Part shown: piece by piece, positions 15,808-23,388 of the stretch
How the letters are laid out: each line of letters opens with the position of its first letter
Numbering within the stretch: the stretch's first letter is position 1
Assembly: GCF_021117385.1 (NCBI RefSeq)
Contig: NZ_CP088252.1
Span: 1,178,001-1,242,000, forward strand
Length of the DNA stretch: 64,000 nt
Direction of reading: 5' to 3'
From: Frateuria soli
GTDB taxonomy: Bacteria; Pseudomonadota; Gammaproteobacteria; Xanthomonadales; Rhodanobacteraceae
The notes under the pieces: model-generated
The model's input: the letters and a program-made list of their open reading frames with translations, nothing else
Told to the model about the DNA's origin: nothing
Database searches by the model: none
Made by a program: the position numbers and the translations under genes

Positions 15808-17475
15808 TTACTTGCTCGCCGGATACACCTGCTTACCACCTACCCAGGTGCCCAACACTTTGGTCTTCCAGAGGTCCTGCGGGTTGATCGCGAAGATGTC
15901 CCGGTCCACCAGAATGAAGTCGGCGTACTTGCCCGGCTCCAGCGAGCCCTGGGTCTTCTCCGCGTGGCCGGCGTAGGCCGCGCTCAGGGTAAACGCGCGC
16001 AGCGCCTCGACCAGGCTCAGTTTCTGGTCGGGATACCAGCCGCCCGGCGGCTGGTTCTGGTGGTTCTGCCGGGTAACCGCCGCATGCAGGCCGAAGAACG
16101 GGTTGGGTGACTCGACCGGGAAGTCCGAGCCGAAGGCGACCACCGTGCCCTGCTTGAGGAAGCGCCGCCACGCGTAGGCGCCCTCGATGCGTTCGTGGCC
16201 CACGCGGTCCTCGGCCATGTTCATGTCAGAGGTGGCGTGCGTGGGCTGCATCGAGGCGATGAGGTTCAGCGGGACAAAGCGCGGAATGTCCTTGAGCGAG
16301 ACGATCTGCGCGTGCTCGACGCGGTTGCGGAAGGCCTTGGCATCCGGATGGACCTTGTAGGCGGCGGCGAAGCCGTCCAGCACCTCGCGATTGGCCGCAT
16401 CGCCGATCGCATGGATGTTGACCTGGTAACCCTTGGCGAAGGCCTTCTCGATCTTCGACGCCATCGTGCCCGGGCTCATGAACAGCAGGCCGTGGTTGTG
16501 CGGGTCGTCGGAGTAGGGCGCGAGCATGGCCGCGCCGCGGCTGCCGAGCGCGCCGTCGGCGAACAGCTTGACCGAGTGCACGGTGAGGTAGCCATCGCCG
16601 TAGCCGTCCAGCGGAGCGCCGGCGGTGATCGTGTCGAAGGCATCGCCGGTGTCGCGGATCATCGCGTAGATGCGCGCGGTGAGCCTGTGTTCGTCGGCAT
16701 AGCGCTTGTAGAGGCGGTAGTTGGGCAGGTCGATGCCGGCGTCGTCCACGCCGGTCAGTCCTACGCGCGCCATCTCCGCCAAGGCGGTGTCGAGCGCGGT
16801 GGCGCGTTCCTTGTCGGTAGGTTCGGGAACGACCGCGCCGACCAGCGCGGTGGCGCCGTCGACGAATACGCCGGTGGGATTGCCCTGGGCGTCGCGTTCG
16901 ATGCGGCCGCCGGGCGGATCCTTGGTGTCGCGGGTGATGCCGGCCAGCTTCATCGCCGCGGTGTTGGCCCAGGCGGCATGGCCGTCGACGCGGCTGAGCC
17001 ACACCGGGCGGTCGGACACCACCGCATCCAGTTCCCTGGCGGTGGGAAAGCGGCCGAGTTTCCAGATGACCTGGTTCCAGCCGCCACCGACGATCCAGCG
17101 GGCGTCCGGATGAGCCTTGGCGTAATCCTTGACGCGGGCGAGCGCTTCATCGAGCGATTGCGTTCCGGTCAGGTCGGCCTGGGTGAGTGCGTAGCCCAGC
17201 TCCAGCACATGGCCGTGGGCGTCGATCAGGCCCGGCAGCAGGGTCTTGCCATGGCCGTCGACCACCCTGGCGTCGCCTGCGCGCCTGGCCAGCGCGCTGT
17301 CGGTGCCGGTGGCGACCACTTTGCCCTCGTCCACCAGCAGGGCGTCGAAGCGCTGCAGCTTGCCCTGGCTGTCCAGGGTGTAGCCCTTGACGTTGTGCAC
17401 GTACAGATCGGCGGCCTGCAGCGTCGGCGCGGCGGCCAGCAGGGCGAGCAGGGACAGACGCAGGGTGCGGTTCAT
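15808..17475 (-). CDS. exported metal-dependent amidohydrolase, YtcJ/amidohydrolase-3 type
   Basis: This 555-residue enzyme has a Sec signal peptide (LSLLALLAAAPTLQAAD, cleavage near residue 22) and then the urease-type amidohydrolase fold. Metal ligands are in GLIDAHGH (HxH), the lysine/his region VHSVKLFADGALGSRGA, the IHAIGDAA and RVEHAQ segments, and the final aspartate in GSDFPVE. The family hydrolyses C-N bonds of amides or formamides; the substrate is unknown. The start at 17475 is set by the signal peptide. It is transcribed away from the repeat at 17554-17644. Nothing suggests an operon partner. Confidence 0.88.
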   Translation of the reverse strand: MNRTLRLSLLALLAAAPTLQAADLYVHNVKGYTLDSQGKLQRFDALLVDEGKVVATGTDSALARRAGDARVVDGHGKTLLPGLIDAHGHVLELGYALTQADLTGTQSLDEALARVKDYAKAHPDARWIVGGGWNQVIWKLGRFPTARELDAVVSDRPVWLSRVDGHAAWANTAAMKLAGITRDTKDPPGGRIERDAQGNPTGVFVDGATALVGAVVPEPTDKERATALDTALAEMARVGLTGVDDAGIDLPNYRLYKRYADEHRLTARIYAMIRDTGDAFDTITAGAPLDGYGDGYLTVHSVKLFADGALGSRGAAMLAPYSDDPHNHGLLFMSPGTMASKIEKAFAKGYQVNIHAIGDAANREVLDGFAAAYKVHPDAKAFRNRVEHAQIVSLKDIPRFVPLNLIASMQPTHATSDMNMAEDRVGHERIEGAYAWRRFLKQGTVVAFGSDFPVESPNPFFGLHAAVTRQNHQNQPPGGWYPDQKLSLVEALRAFTLSAAYAGHAEKTQGSLEPGKYADFILVDRDIFAINPQDLWKTKVLGTWVGGKQVYPASK

Positions 17476-17553
17476 GCGCGCGGATTCCTGTGCGGGAAAG
17501 CCCCAGTGTGTCGGGCCTTGCTGGCTTTTTCCACCATGAAGCACATAGGAAGA

Positions 17554-17644
17554 CCGTTCGCCCCGAGCATGGGCTGGCGCCGAAGTCGAAGGGCCCGCGG
17601 GGAGGCTTCGACTCCGGCCTGCGGCCTGCGCTCCGCACGAACGG
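17554..17644. repeat. CCGTTCG...CGAACGG palindromic repeat
   Basis: A 91-base imperfect palindrome with terminal CCGTTCG and CGAACGG and internal matching CGAAGTCGAAG / CTTCGACTCCG segments. It lies between azoR and the amidohydrolase and generates the spurious peptide PFVRSAGRRPESKPPRG in one minus-strand frame. It is a third repeat family, distinct from the TAGGAGC and CCCTCTCC families. Confidence 0.7.
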
Positions 17645-17681
17645 CTGGTGGTAGCGTGCGGCGCTCGTGCCCTTGTGGGGT

Positions 17682-18266
17682 TTACGCCGCCTTGGGCAGC
17701 AGCGTCCCGATGGCTTCCTTCGCGGCCGCCAGCGCCTGGTCCTTGTGCGCGGCACTGACCGCCACACCTTCGGCGCGCACGAATTCCACGTCGGTGATGC
17801 CCAGGAAACCCAACACCGCGCGCAGGTAGTTCTCCTGGAAATCCATCGCCGCGCCGCCCGTGCCTTCGCCATAGAACCCGCCGCGGCTGGAAGCCACGAT
17901 CACCCGCTTGCCGCCGGCCAGGCCCTCGGGGCCGTTGGCGGTGTAGCGGAAGGTCTTGCCGGCCACCGCGATGCGGTCGATCCAGGCCTTGAGCGTGCTG
18001 GGAATGCCGAAGTTGTACATCGGCGCGCCGAGCACGATGACGTCGGCGGCGAGGAACTCGTCCATCATCTCGTCGCCCAACAGCGCGGCCGGATCCCCGG
18101 CATCGGCCACCGGCGCCCAGTGCGGCAGTGGCTGGGCCGCCAGGTCGCGATAGCGGGTGGAGGCGTCGGGGCGATCACGCTTGACCCGGGCCACGATGTC
18201 CGCGGTGAGGCCGCGCGAGACCGAATGCTGGCCCAGGGCGCTCGAATCGATGTGCAGCAGTTTCAT
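17682..18266 (-). CDS. azoR: FMN-dependent NADH-azoreductase
   Basis: The 194-residue flavodoxin-fold protein matches AzoR: MKLLHIDSSALGQHSVSRGL at the start (FMN phosphate loop), the APMYNFGIPSTLKAWIDR segment that lines the flavin, SSRGGFYG, and the length of the family. It reduces azo bonds and quinones with NADH, and is typically a quinone-detoxifying enzyme. It is divergent from a LysR gene across 117 bases that include a clear inverted repeat (18334-18360), so it is probably the target of that regulator. Assignment confident; physiological inducer unknown but likely quinone or electrophile. Confidence 0.9.
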   Translation of the reverse strand: MKLLHIDSSALGQHSVSRGLTADIVARVKRDRPDASTRYRDLAAQPLPHWAPVADAGDPAALLGDEMMDEFLAADVIVLGAPMYNFGIPSTLKAWIDRIAVAGKTFRYTANGPEGLAGGKRVIVASSRGGFYGEGTGGAAMDFQENYLRAVLGFLGITDVEFVRAEGVAVSAAHKDQALAAAKEAIGTLLPKAA

Positions 18267-18333
18267 GGCGTGACTCCAATCGAAGGCCGGGCGTTCCGGC
18301 GATGGAGTAACGATACTTTCGCAACAATGGTCT

Positions 18334-18360
18334 GATAAGTCGGCTAATATCGAACTTATC
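18334..18360. promoter_or_regulatory. probable LysR binding site between azoR and lysR
   Basis: GATAAGT (18334-18340) and ACTTATC (18354-18360) are a perfect 7-bp inverted repeat with a 13-base centre that contains TAATAT. The arrangement fits the recognition site of a LysR dimer in a divergent promoter. Confidence 0.65.
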
Positions 18361-18383
18361 GTTTCTCAAAGGAAACAACTGGC

Positions 18384-19361
18384 ATGACCCTCGACGGCAC
18401 GCTGCAGGACCTCAACGACCTCTACTTCTTCGCCATGGTGGTCGAGCACAACGGCTTCTCGGCGGCCGGCCGTGCACTGGGTATCCCGAAGTCGCGCCTG
18501 AGCAAGCGGGTGTCGCAACTGGAGGAGCGCCTGGGCGTGCGCCTGCTGCAACGGACCACCCGGCGCTTCGTGGTCACCGAAGTGGGCGAGCGCTTCTATG
18601 CCCATTGCCGCGCGGTATTGGAGGAAGCCCGCGCGGCGCAGGAGGCGGTCGACGAGCTGCGCGCCGAGCCGCGCGGCGTGGTGCGGCTGAGCTGCCCGGT
18701 CTCGCTGGCGCAGACGGTGGTGGCGCACGTACTGCCGGACTTTCTGGCGCAGTACCCCAAGGTGCAGGTGCGCGTGCTCTCCAGCAACCGGCGCGTGGAC
18801 GTGGTGGGCGAGGGTTACGACATCGCCATCCGCGTTCGCAGCAAGCTCGACAGCGACGCCAACCTGGTGATGCGCACGTTCGGCCTGTCGCGTGTGCTGG
18901 CGGTGGCCAGCCCCGGGTTGCTCGATCGCGTGGGGCGGCCCACGACGCCGGCGGGCCTGTCCGCGCTGCCTGCGCTCACCATGCTCGAACACGAGGGCGC
19001 GCAGGTGTGGGAGCTGATCGACGCGCACGGCGAGCGCGCCTCGGTGGAGATGACTGCACGCCTGGTCACCGGCGAGTTCGCGCTGCTGCTGGAAGCGGCC
19101 CGCCGTGGCCTCGGCGTGGCGCTGCTGCCGGAGTTCGTCTGCGCACCGGCCATCACGCGAGGCGACCTCGAAGTCGTCCTGCCCGACTGGAGCGCGCCGG
19201 AAGGCACCATGCACTTCGTCTATCCCAGCCGCCGCGGCATGCTGCCCGGCGTGCGTGCGCTGGTCGACTTCCTGGCCGAGCGCCTGCCCGAGGCGACGCG
19301 CCAGAAGCACGAGCAGTGCCGCAAGCGCCCGCTTGATCCGCTCGACAGGCCGCGCGCATGA
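18384..19361 (+). CDS. LysR-family regulator, probable azoR regulator
   Basis: At 325 residues this is a standard LysR protein: winged HTH at residues about 10-68 (FFAMVVEHNGFSAAGRALG, SRLSKRVSQLEERLGVRLL) and a C-terminal periplasmic-binding-protein-like effector domain (about 95-300). The tail HEQCRKRPLDPLDRPRA is charged and possibly unstructured. It resembles the AaeR/YhjC-type group that regulate nearby redox enzymes. Divergent orientation and the operator at 18334-18360 make azoR the expected target. AAGGA lies 11 bases before the ATG. Confidence 0.9.
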   Translation: MTLDGTLQDLNDLYFFAMVVEHNGFSAAGRALGIPKSRLSKRVSQLEERLGVRLLQRTTRRFVVTEVGERFYAHCRAVLEEARAAQEAVDELRAEPRGVVRLSCPVSLAQTVVAHVLPDFLAQYPKVQVRVLSSNRRVDVVGEGYDIAIRVRSKLDSDANLVMRTFGLSRVLAVASPGLLDRVGRPTTPAGLSALPALTMLEHEGAQVWELIDAHGERASVEMTARLVTGEFALLLEAARRGLGVALLPEFVCAPAITRGDLEVVLPDWSAPEGTMHFVYPSRRGMLPGVRALVDFLAERLPEATRQKHEQCRKRPLDPLDRPRA

Positions 19362-19404
19362 GCCGTGCTAGGCTTGCCGTTTGGCCTTCCATACATCCAC
19401 GCGC

Positions 19405-20550
19405 ATGAATATCGATACCAAGCTGCCCAAGGTCGGTACCACCATCTTCAGCGTGATGAGCCAGCTCGCGCTGGATCACCAGGCGGTGAACCTGGGCCAG
19501 GGCTTTCCGGATTTCGAGCCGCCGCAATCATTGCGCGACGCGCTGGCGCGCGCGATGGCCGAGGGCAGGAACCAGTACGCGCCGGGGATCGGCACCGCGC
19601 CGCTGCGCGAGCAGATCGCGATCAAGACCCAGCGGCTGTACGGGCGGCGTGTCGACCCGGCCACCGAGATCACCGTGACCTCCGGTGCCACCGAGGCGCT
19701 TTTCGCGGCGATCGCGGCGACCGTGCGCGCGGGCGAGGAAGTGATCGTCTTCGATCCCGCCTACGATTCCTACGAGCCGGCGATCGAACTGCAGGGTGCG
19801 CACGCAGTGCACATCCCGCTGACCGTGCCGAGCTTCGCCATCGACTGGCAGCGCGTGCGCGACGCGATCACGCCCAGGACCCGGATGATCCTCATCAACA
19901 GTCCGCACAATCCTTCGGGTGCGGTGTTGTCCGCGGACGATCTGGACACCCTGGCCGAGATCACCCGCGACACCGGCATCCTCGTGCTCTCCGACGAGGT
20001 CTACGAGCACATCGTGTACGACGGCGCGCGGCACGAGAGCGTGCTGCGCCATCCGGAGCTGGCCGAACGCAGCATCGTGGTATCCAGCTTCGGCAAGACC
20101 TACCACTGCACCGGCTGGAAGGTCGGCTACGCGGTGGCTCCGGCTGCGCTGTCGGCCGAGTTCCGCAAGGTGCATCAGTACCTGACCTTCTGCACGTTCC
20201 ATCCGGCGCAGGTCGCGTTTGCCGAAATCATGGCGAAAGACCCGGCGCATTACCTGGAACTGCCGGACTTCTACCAGGCCAAGCGCGACCGCTTCCGCGC
20301 GCTGCTGGCGCCCTCGCGCTTCAGGCTGCTGGACGTGCCGGGCGGCTATTTCCAGCTGGTCGACTACTCGGCCATCCGCGACGAGGACGACCTCGCCTTC
20401 GCGCGCTGGCTGGTGGAGCAGGGCGGCGTGGCGGGGATCCCGTTGACGCCGTTCTACGAGAAGCCGCCGGGCACGCGCCTGCTGCGCCTTTGCTTCGCCA
20501 AGAGCGACGCCACCATGGCCGCGGCCGCGGAGCGCCTATGCCGCCTCTGA
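19405..20550 (+). CDS. PLP-dependent methionine (glutamine-type) aminotransferase, YbdL-like
   Basis: This 381-residue class I aminotransferase transfers the amino group of methionine or glutamine to 2-oxo acids. The PLP lysine is K231 in SSFGKTYHCTGWKVGY. Other family landmarks are SPHNPSG (substrate carboxylate site), LSDEVYEHIVYDG and the arginine near LLRLCFAK. The ATG at 19405 starts the natural N-terminus; the upstream frame begins with a non-coding TTG. The next gene overlaps its end by 13 bases and encodes an omega-amidase, matching the known pairing of YbdL-type aminotransferases with 2-oxo-acid amide hydrolases, in which the amidase drives the reaction by removing 2-oxoglutaramate. 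Confidence 0.88.
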   Translation: MNIDTKLPKVGTTIFSVMSQLALDHQAVNLGQGFPDFEPPQSLRDALARAMAEGRNQYAPGIGTAPLREQIAIKTQRLYGRRVDPATEITVTSGATEALFAAIAATVRAGEEVIVFDPAYDSYEPAIELQGAHAVHIPLTVPSFAIDWQRVRDAITPRTRMILINSPHNPSGAVLSADDLDTLAEITRDTGILVLSDEVYEHIVYDGARHESVLRHPELAERSIVVSSFGKTYHCTGWKVGYAVAPAALSAEFRKVHQYLTFCTFHPAQVAFAEIMAKDPAHYLELPDFYQAKRDRFRALLAPSRFRLLDVPGGYFQLVDYSAIRDEDDLAFARWLVEQGGVAGIPLTPFYEKPPGTRLLRLCFAKSDATMAAAAERLCRL

Positions 20551-21353
20551 GCATGCAGCCGCTGACCGTCAGCCTGGTCCAGGGCGACACGCGCTGGCAC
20601 GACGCGCCGGCCAATCGCGAGTACTACGGCGCGCTGGTGCGCCAGGCCCGGGGCAGCGACCTGATCGTGCTCCCGGAGACCTTCCTGTCCGGCTTCAGCA
20701 ACGACACCCGCGTCAGCGCCGGCACCATGGACGGCGAAGGCGTGACCTGGCTGCGTGATCTGGCCAGCGAAGTGGATGCGGTGATCTGCGGCAGCCTGGC
20801 CATCATCGAGGGCGGCACGGTCTACAACCGCCTGTTCTGGATGCGACCGGACGGCAGCCACGCGCAGTACGACAAGCGCCACCTGTTCCGCATGGCGGGC
20901 GAGCACACCCGTTACGGCGGCGGCCGGGAACGGCTGGTGGTGGAGCTCAAAGGTTGGCGCATCCTGCCGCAGGTCTGCTACGACCTGCGCTTCCCGGTCT
21001 GGTTGCGCAACCGCCGGCTGGAGAGCGCCGCCGGCGGCATGGACTACGACCTGGCACTGTTCGTCGCCAACTGGCCGGCACCGCGCCGGCAACCCTGGCG
21101 CACGCTGCTACGCGCACGGGCCATCGAGAACCTGGCCTGCGTGGTGGGCGTCAACCGCGTGGGCGTGGACGGCAACGACTTGCCCTACGCGGGCGACAGT
21201 GCGGTGATCGACCCGGTCGGCGAGCCGATGATAGAACTCGGCGCGCAGGAGCAAGTCGCCACCGTGCGCCTGGATCCGGCTCCCTTGCTGGCGTATCGCG
21301 AGCGGTTCCCCGCCTGGATGGATGCCGACGAGTTCTCGTTGGGTCCGATGTGA
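20538..21353 (+). CDS. omega-amidase, YafV-like carbon-nitrogen hydrolase
   Basis: The 271-residue nitrilase-superfamily protein has the E-K-C triad at E47 (LPETFLSGFS), K113 (YDKRHLF) and C147 (QVCYDLRFPVW). The sequence is the YafV/omega-amidase type that hydrolyses 2-oxoglutaramate or 2-oxosuccinamate to the 2-oxo acid and ammonia. GGAG at 20529-20532 places the ATG at 20538 correctly, inside the end of the aminotransferase gene; a second ATG at 20553 is less likely. Together with the upstream gene this forms a two-step transamination and deamidation module, likely linked to methionine salvage. Confidence 0.88.
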   Translation: MPPLSMQPLTVSLVQGDTRWHDAPANREYYGALVRQARGSDLIVLPETFLSGFSNDTRVSAGTMDGEGVTWLRDLASEVDAVICGSLAIIEGGTVYNRLFWMRPDGSHAQYDKRHLFRMAGEHTRYGGGRERLVVELKGWRILPQVCYDLRFPVWLRNRRLESAAGGMDYDLALFVANWPAPRRQPWRTLLRARAIENLACVVGVNRVGVDGNDLPYAGDSAVIDPVGEPMIELGAQEQVATVRLDPAPLLAYRERFPAWMDADEFSLGPM

Positions 21354-21358
21354 TCGAA

Positions 21359-21382
21359 CCCCGCCGCGTGCGGCGGGGTCTT
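21359..21382 (+). terminator. probable terminator after the omega-amidase gene
   Basis: CCCCGCCGC and GCGGCGGGG are separated by only two bases, so 8 bp can pair around a 4-base loop; TCTT follows. The hairpin starts 5 bases after the stop codon. The T run is short. Confidence 0.6.
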
Positions 21383-21918
21383 CAGTGCATTCGCACTTTC
21401 GGAATTGCGCATCCGGCAACGTAGGCGTCGCTTTGCAGAGGCATAGGCAGAGCCGGAGTTTCATGTGGGCCACGTCCCACGGGGAGCGGGGCCGGTATCC
21501 CACACCGACGAAGGCGCTCCCGGCGTCTTGACCATTTTGCACGGCAAAACAATGCGTTTGCCGTGCATTCGGCGGGATGCGTGCAGGTCGCTGAAGCGCA
21601 AGTTGGCGCGCTGCCGAAGGTCTCGTCACCGATTGACCCGCCGCCATTTGCACGTAGCCTTGACGCCGCTCCCCGGGGCTCGCCGCCTGCAGGGCGGACT
21701 GACCCACGACGCGGGGCATCCTGGCAAGCGGAAGGACCCGGAACAGGGGGCCCGCACCGGCTTCACCAACTCGCACACCCGCCCGGTCCGCTCTCGCCGG
21801 GGCGCGGCGGCGTGCGTGAAAAACGGGAGCCCGTGTGCGTTTCCGCTCACTTGCAGCGCTACCGCCATCCGCTCGGCAGGTGCGCTGCGACACCACCTGA
21901 AAACGGAATGGAATCGCG
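21383..21918. other. 536-base intergenic region with one perfect inverted repeat
   Basis: I see no convincing gene here; open frames on both strands are GC-driven and lack starts with ribosome binding sites. The only structured element is TGCACGGCAAA (21538-21548) and its complement TTTGCCGTGCA (21557-21567), an 11-bp perfect inverted repeat with an 8-base centre. It sits about 350 bases before the CsgG-type lipoprotein gene and could be an operator or a leader hairpin. Confidence 0.55.
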
Positions 21919-22926
21919 ATGAGAACTGGATCATTGAAGCGTGGCGCCCTCGCACTCGGCATCGGCTCGGCCATGCTGCTCAGCGGCTGCGCCAGCCTGG
22001 CCGCCACCAAGAAGGAGCCGATCGGCGGATCGGCCGCGGGTTCGGCCAGCGCCGGTGCCAACGCTACCCTGGAGCATTGCGCCAGGCCGCTCGGCACGCT
22101 GGCGGTCGAGGAGGACACCAGCCAGGACTGGTTCGCCATCCTGACCACCCAGTACCACCTGCCGGCCACCACGCCGTTGATCCGCCTGATGATCCAGCAG
22201 AGCAACTGTTTCGTGGTGGTGGACCGTGGCCACGCGATGAGTTCGATGATGCAGGAACGCGGGCTGGCCGACTCGGGCGAACTGCGTGGCCGAAGCAACA
22301 TGGGCAAGGGCCAGATGGTTGCGGCCGATTACGTGGTTACGCCCACCATCCAGTTCGCCGAGAACACCGGGGGCGGCGGCGCCGCGCTTGCGGGCGTCGT
22401 ACCGTATGGAGCGCTCATCGGCGCGATTGCCGGTTCCATCAAGCACCGCGAGGCTTCGACCACCCTGCTGCTCACGGATGTGCGCTCGGGCGTGCAGGTC
22501 GCCGCGGCGCAGGGTAGCGCCAGCAAGAACGATTTCGGCTTCGGCGGGCTGGGAATCGGCGGCTCCGCCGGGGCAGGCGCGGGCGATTACAGCAAGACCC
22601 CGCAGGGCCGGCTCATCGCCAGCGCGTTCATGCATTCCTACAACGAGATGGTGCGTGCGGTCCGTCATTACGCGCCGCAGAAGGTGGCGGGCGGTCTGGG
22701 TACCGGTGGCAGTCTGGGTGTCGATGGCGCGTCCGGGACGCAAGCGGAAGGCTTTTCGCTTTCCGAAGCCCAGCGGCGGCTTGCGGCGCTGGGGCTCTAC
22801 ACAAGCAAGGTCGACGGCCTACCCGGTCCCGGCACCACGAAGGCGATCAGCCGCTTCCAGCAGATTCGCGGGTTGAACGTGACCGGCCGACTGGACGACG
22901 CGACGGTCGATGCGTTGAGGAACTGA
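21919..22926 (+). CDS. CsgG/HfaB-like lipoprotein with peptidoglycan-binding domain
   Basis: The 335-residue protein begins with a lipoprotein signal (GIGSAMLLSGC, cysteine at residue 24). Residues about 60-235 resemble the CsgG/HfaB family of outer-membrane-associated periplasmic proteins (TLAVEEDTSQDWFAILTTQY, then a Gly-rich stretch). Residues about 255-335 are a PG_binding_1 domain (LSEAQRRLAALGLYTSKVDGLPGPGT, ending TVDALRN). The CsgG-like fold here is inferred from pattern and length, not proven. The combination implies an envelope protein attached to both outer membrane and cell wall. AGCGATG-type context at 21913; no clear ribosome binding site. A terminator follows. Confidence 0.78.
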   Translation: MRTGSLKRGALALGIGSAMLLSGCASLAATKKEPIGGSAAGSASAGANATLEHCARPLGTLAVEEDTSQDWFAILTTQYHLPATTPLIRLMIQQSNCFVVVDRGHAMSSMMQERGLADSGELRGRSNMGKGQMVAADYVVTPTIQFAENTGGGGAALAGVVPYGALIGAIAGSIKHREASTTLLLTDVRSGVQVAAAQGSASKNDFGFGGLGIGGSAGAGAGDYSKTPQGRLIASAFMHSYNEMVRAVRHYAPQKVAGGLGTGGSLGVDGASGTQAEGFSLSEAQRRLAALGLYTSKVDGLPGPGTTKAISRFQQIRGLNVTGRLDDATVDALRN

Positions 22927-22955
22927 CGCGACGCGTTGGCCTGGTCCATCACGAC

Positions 22956-22983
22956 GAAGCCGCCCTTGGGCGGCTTCCGTTTG
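22956..22983 (+). terminator. intrinsic terminator after the CsgG-like gene
   Basis: GAAGCCGCC (22956-22964) and GGCGGCTTC (22969-22977) form a 9-bp stem with loop CTTG, followed by CGTTT. It lies 30 bases after the stop codon. Confidence 0.7.
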
Positions 22984-23037
22984 CGGGCGGCCATCAGCCT
23001 GGCGCGCAAGACTCGGGCTCAAGCCTGCCTGCGGCCT

Positions 23038-23388
23038 TTACGGCAGGATGGCCAGGACCGCCTCCGGCGGACGTCCGATGGCGGCCTTGCCATCGGCAAC
23101 GACGATGGGGCGCTCGATGAGCCTGGGGTGCGCGACCATTGCCTGGAGGATCGCTTCGTCGCCCAACGCGGCGTCGTCCAGGCCCAGCTCCTTGTATTCC
23201 GCCTCGCCGGTGCGCAGCAGCTGGCGCGGCGCCATGCCGAGCAGGCGGAGCAGGGTCTTGAGCTCGTCCACGCCGGGCGGCGTGTCCAGGTAATTCACGA
23301 CTTCCGGTTCGATGCCGCGCGCCTGCAACAGCTCCAGCGTGCCGCGCGACTTCGAGCAGCGGCTGTTGTGATAGATGCGCACGCCCAT
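23038..23388 (-). CDS. arsC: ArsC/Spx-type arsenate reductase-like protein
   Basis: The 116-residue protein has the ArsC redox motif at its start: HNSRCSKSRGTLELL with the catalytic cysteine C11 (in CSKS), followed by LDTPPGVDEL and the RPIVV arginine/proline block near residue 92. It reduces arsenate to arsenite with glutathione and glutaredoxin, or is a YffB-like homologue of unresolved role. No arsB, acr3 or arsR lies nearby, so arsenic resistance is not shown by context; it sits behind rluB (1-base overlap TGATG). Family is secure, function less so. Confidence 0.85.
   Translation of the reverse strand: MGVRIYHNSRCSKSRGTLELLQARGIEPEVVNYLDTPPGVDELKTLLRLLGMAPRQLLRTGEAEYKELGLDDAALGDEAILQAMVAHPRLIERPIVVADGKAAIGRPPEAVLAILP

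Noticed and set aside
23038-23388. An arsenic resistance operon
   Set aside because: Only the ArsC-like protein is present; there is no arsR, arsB or acr3, and it is coupled to rluB, so a resistance role is not supported by context.
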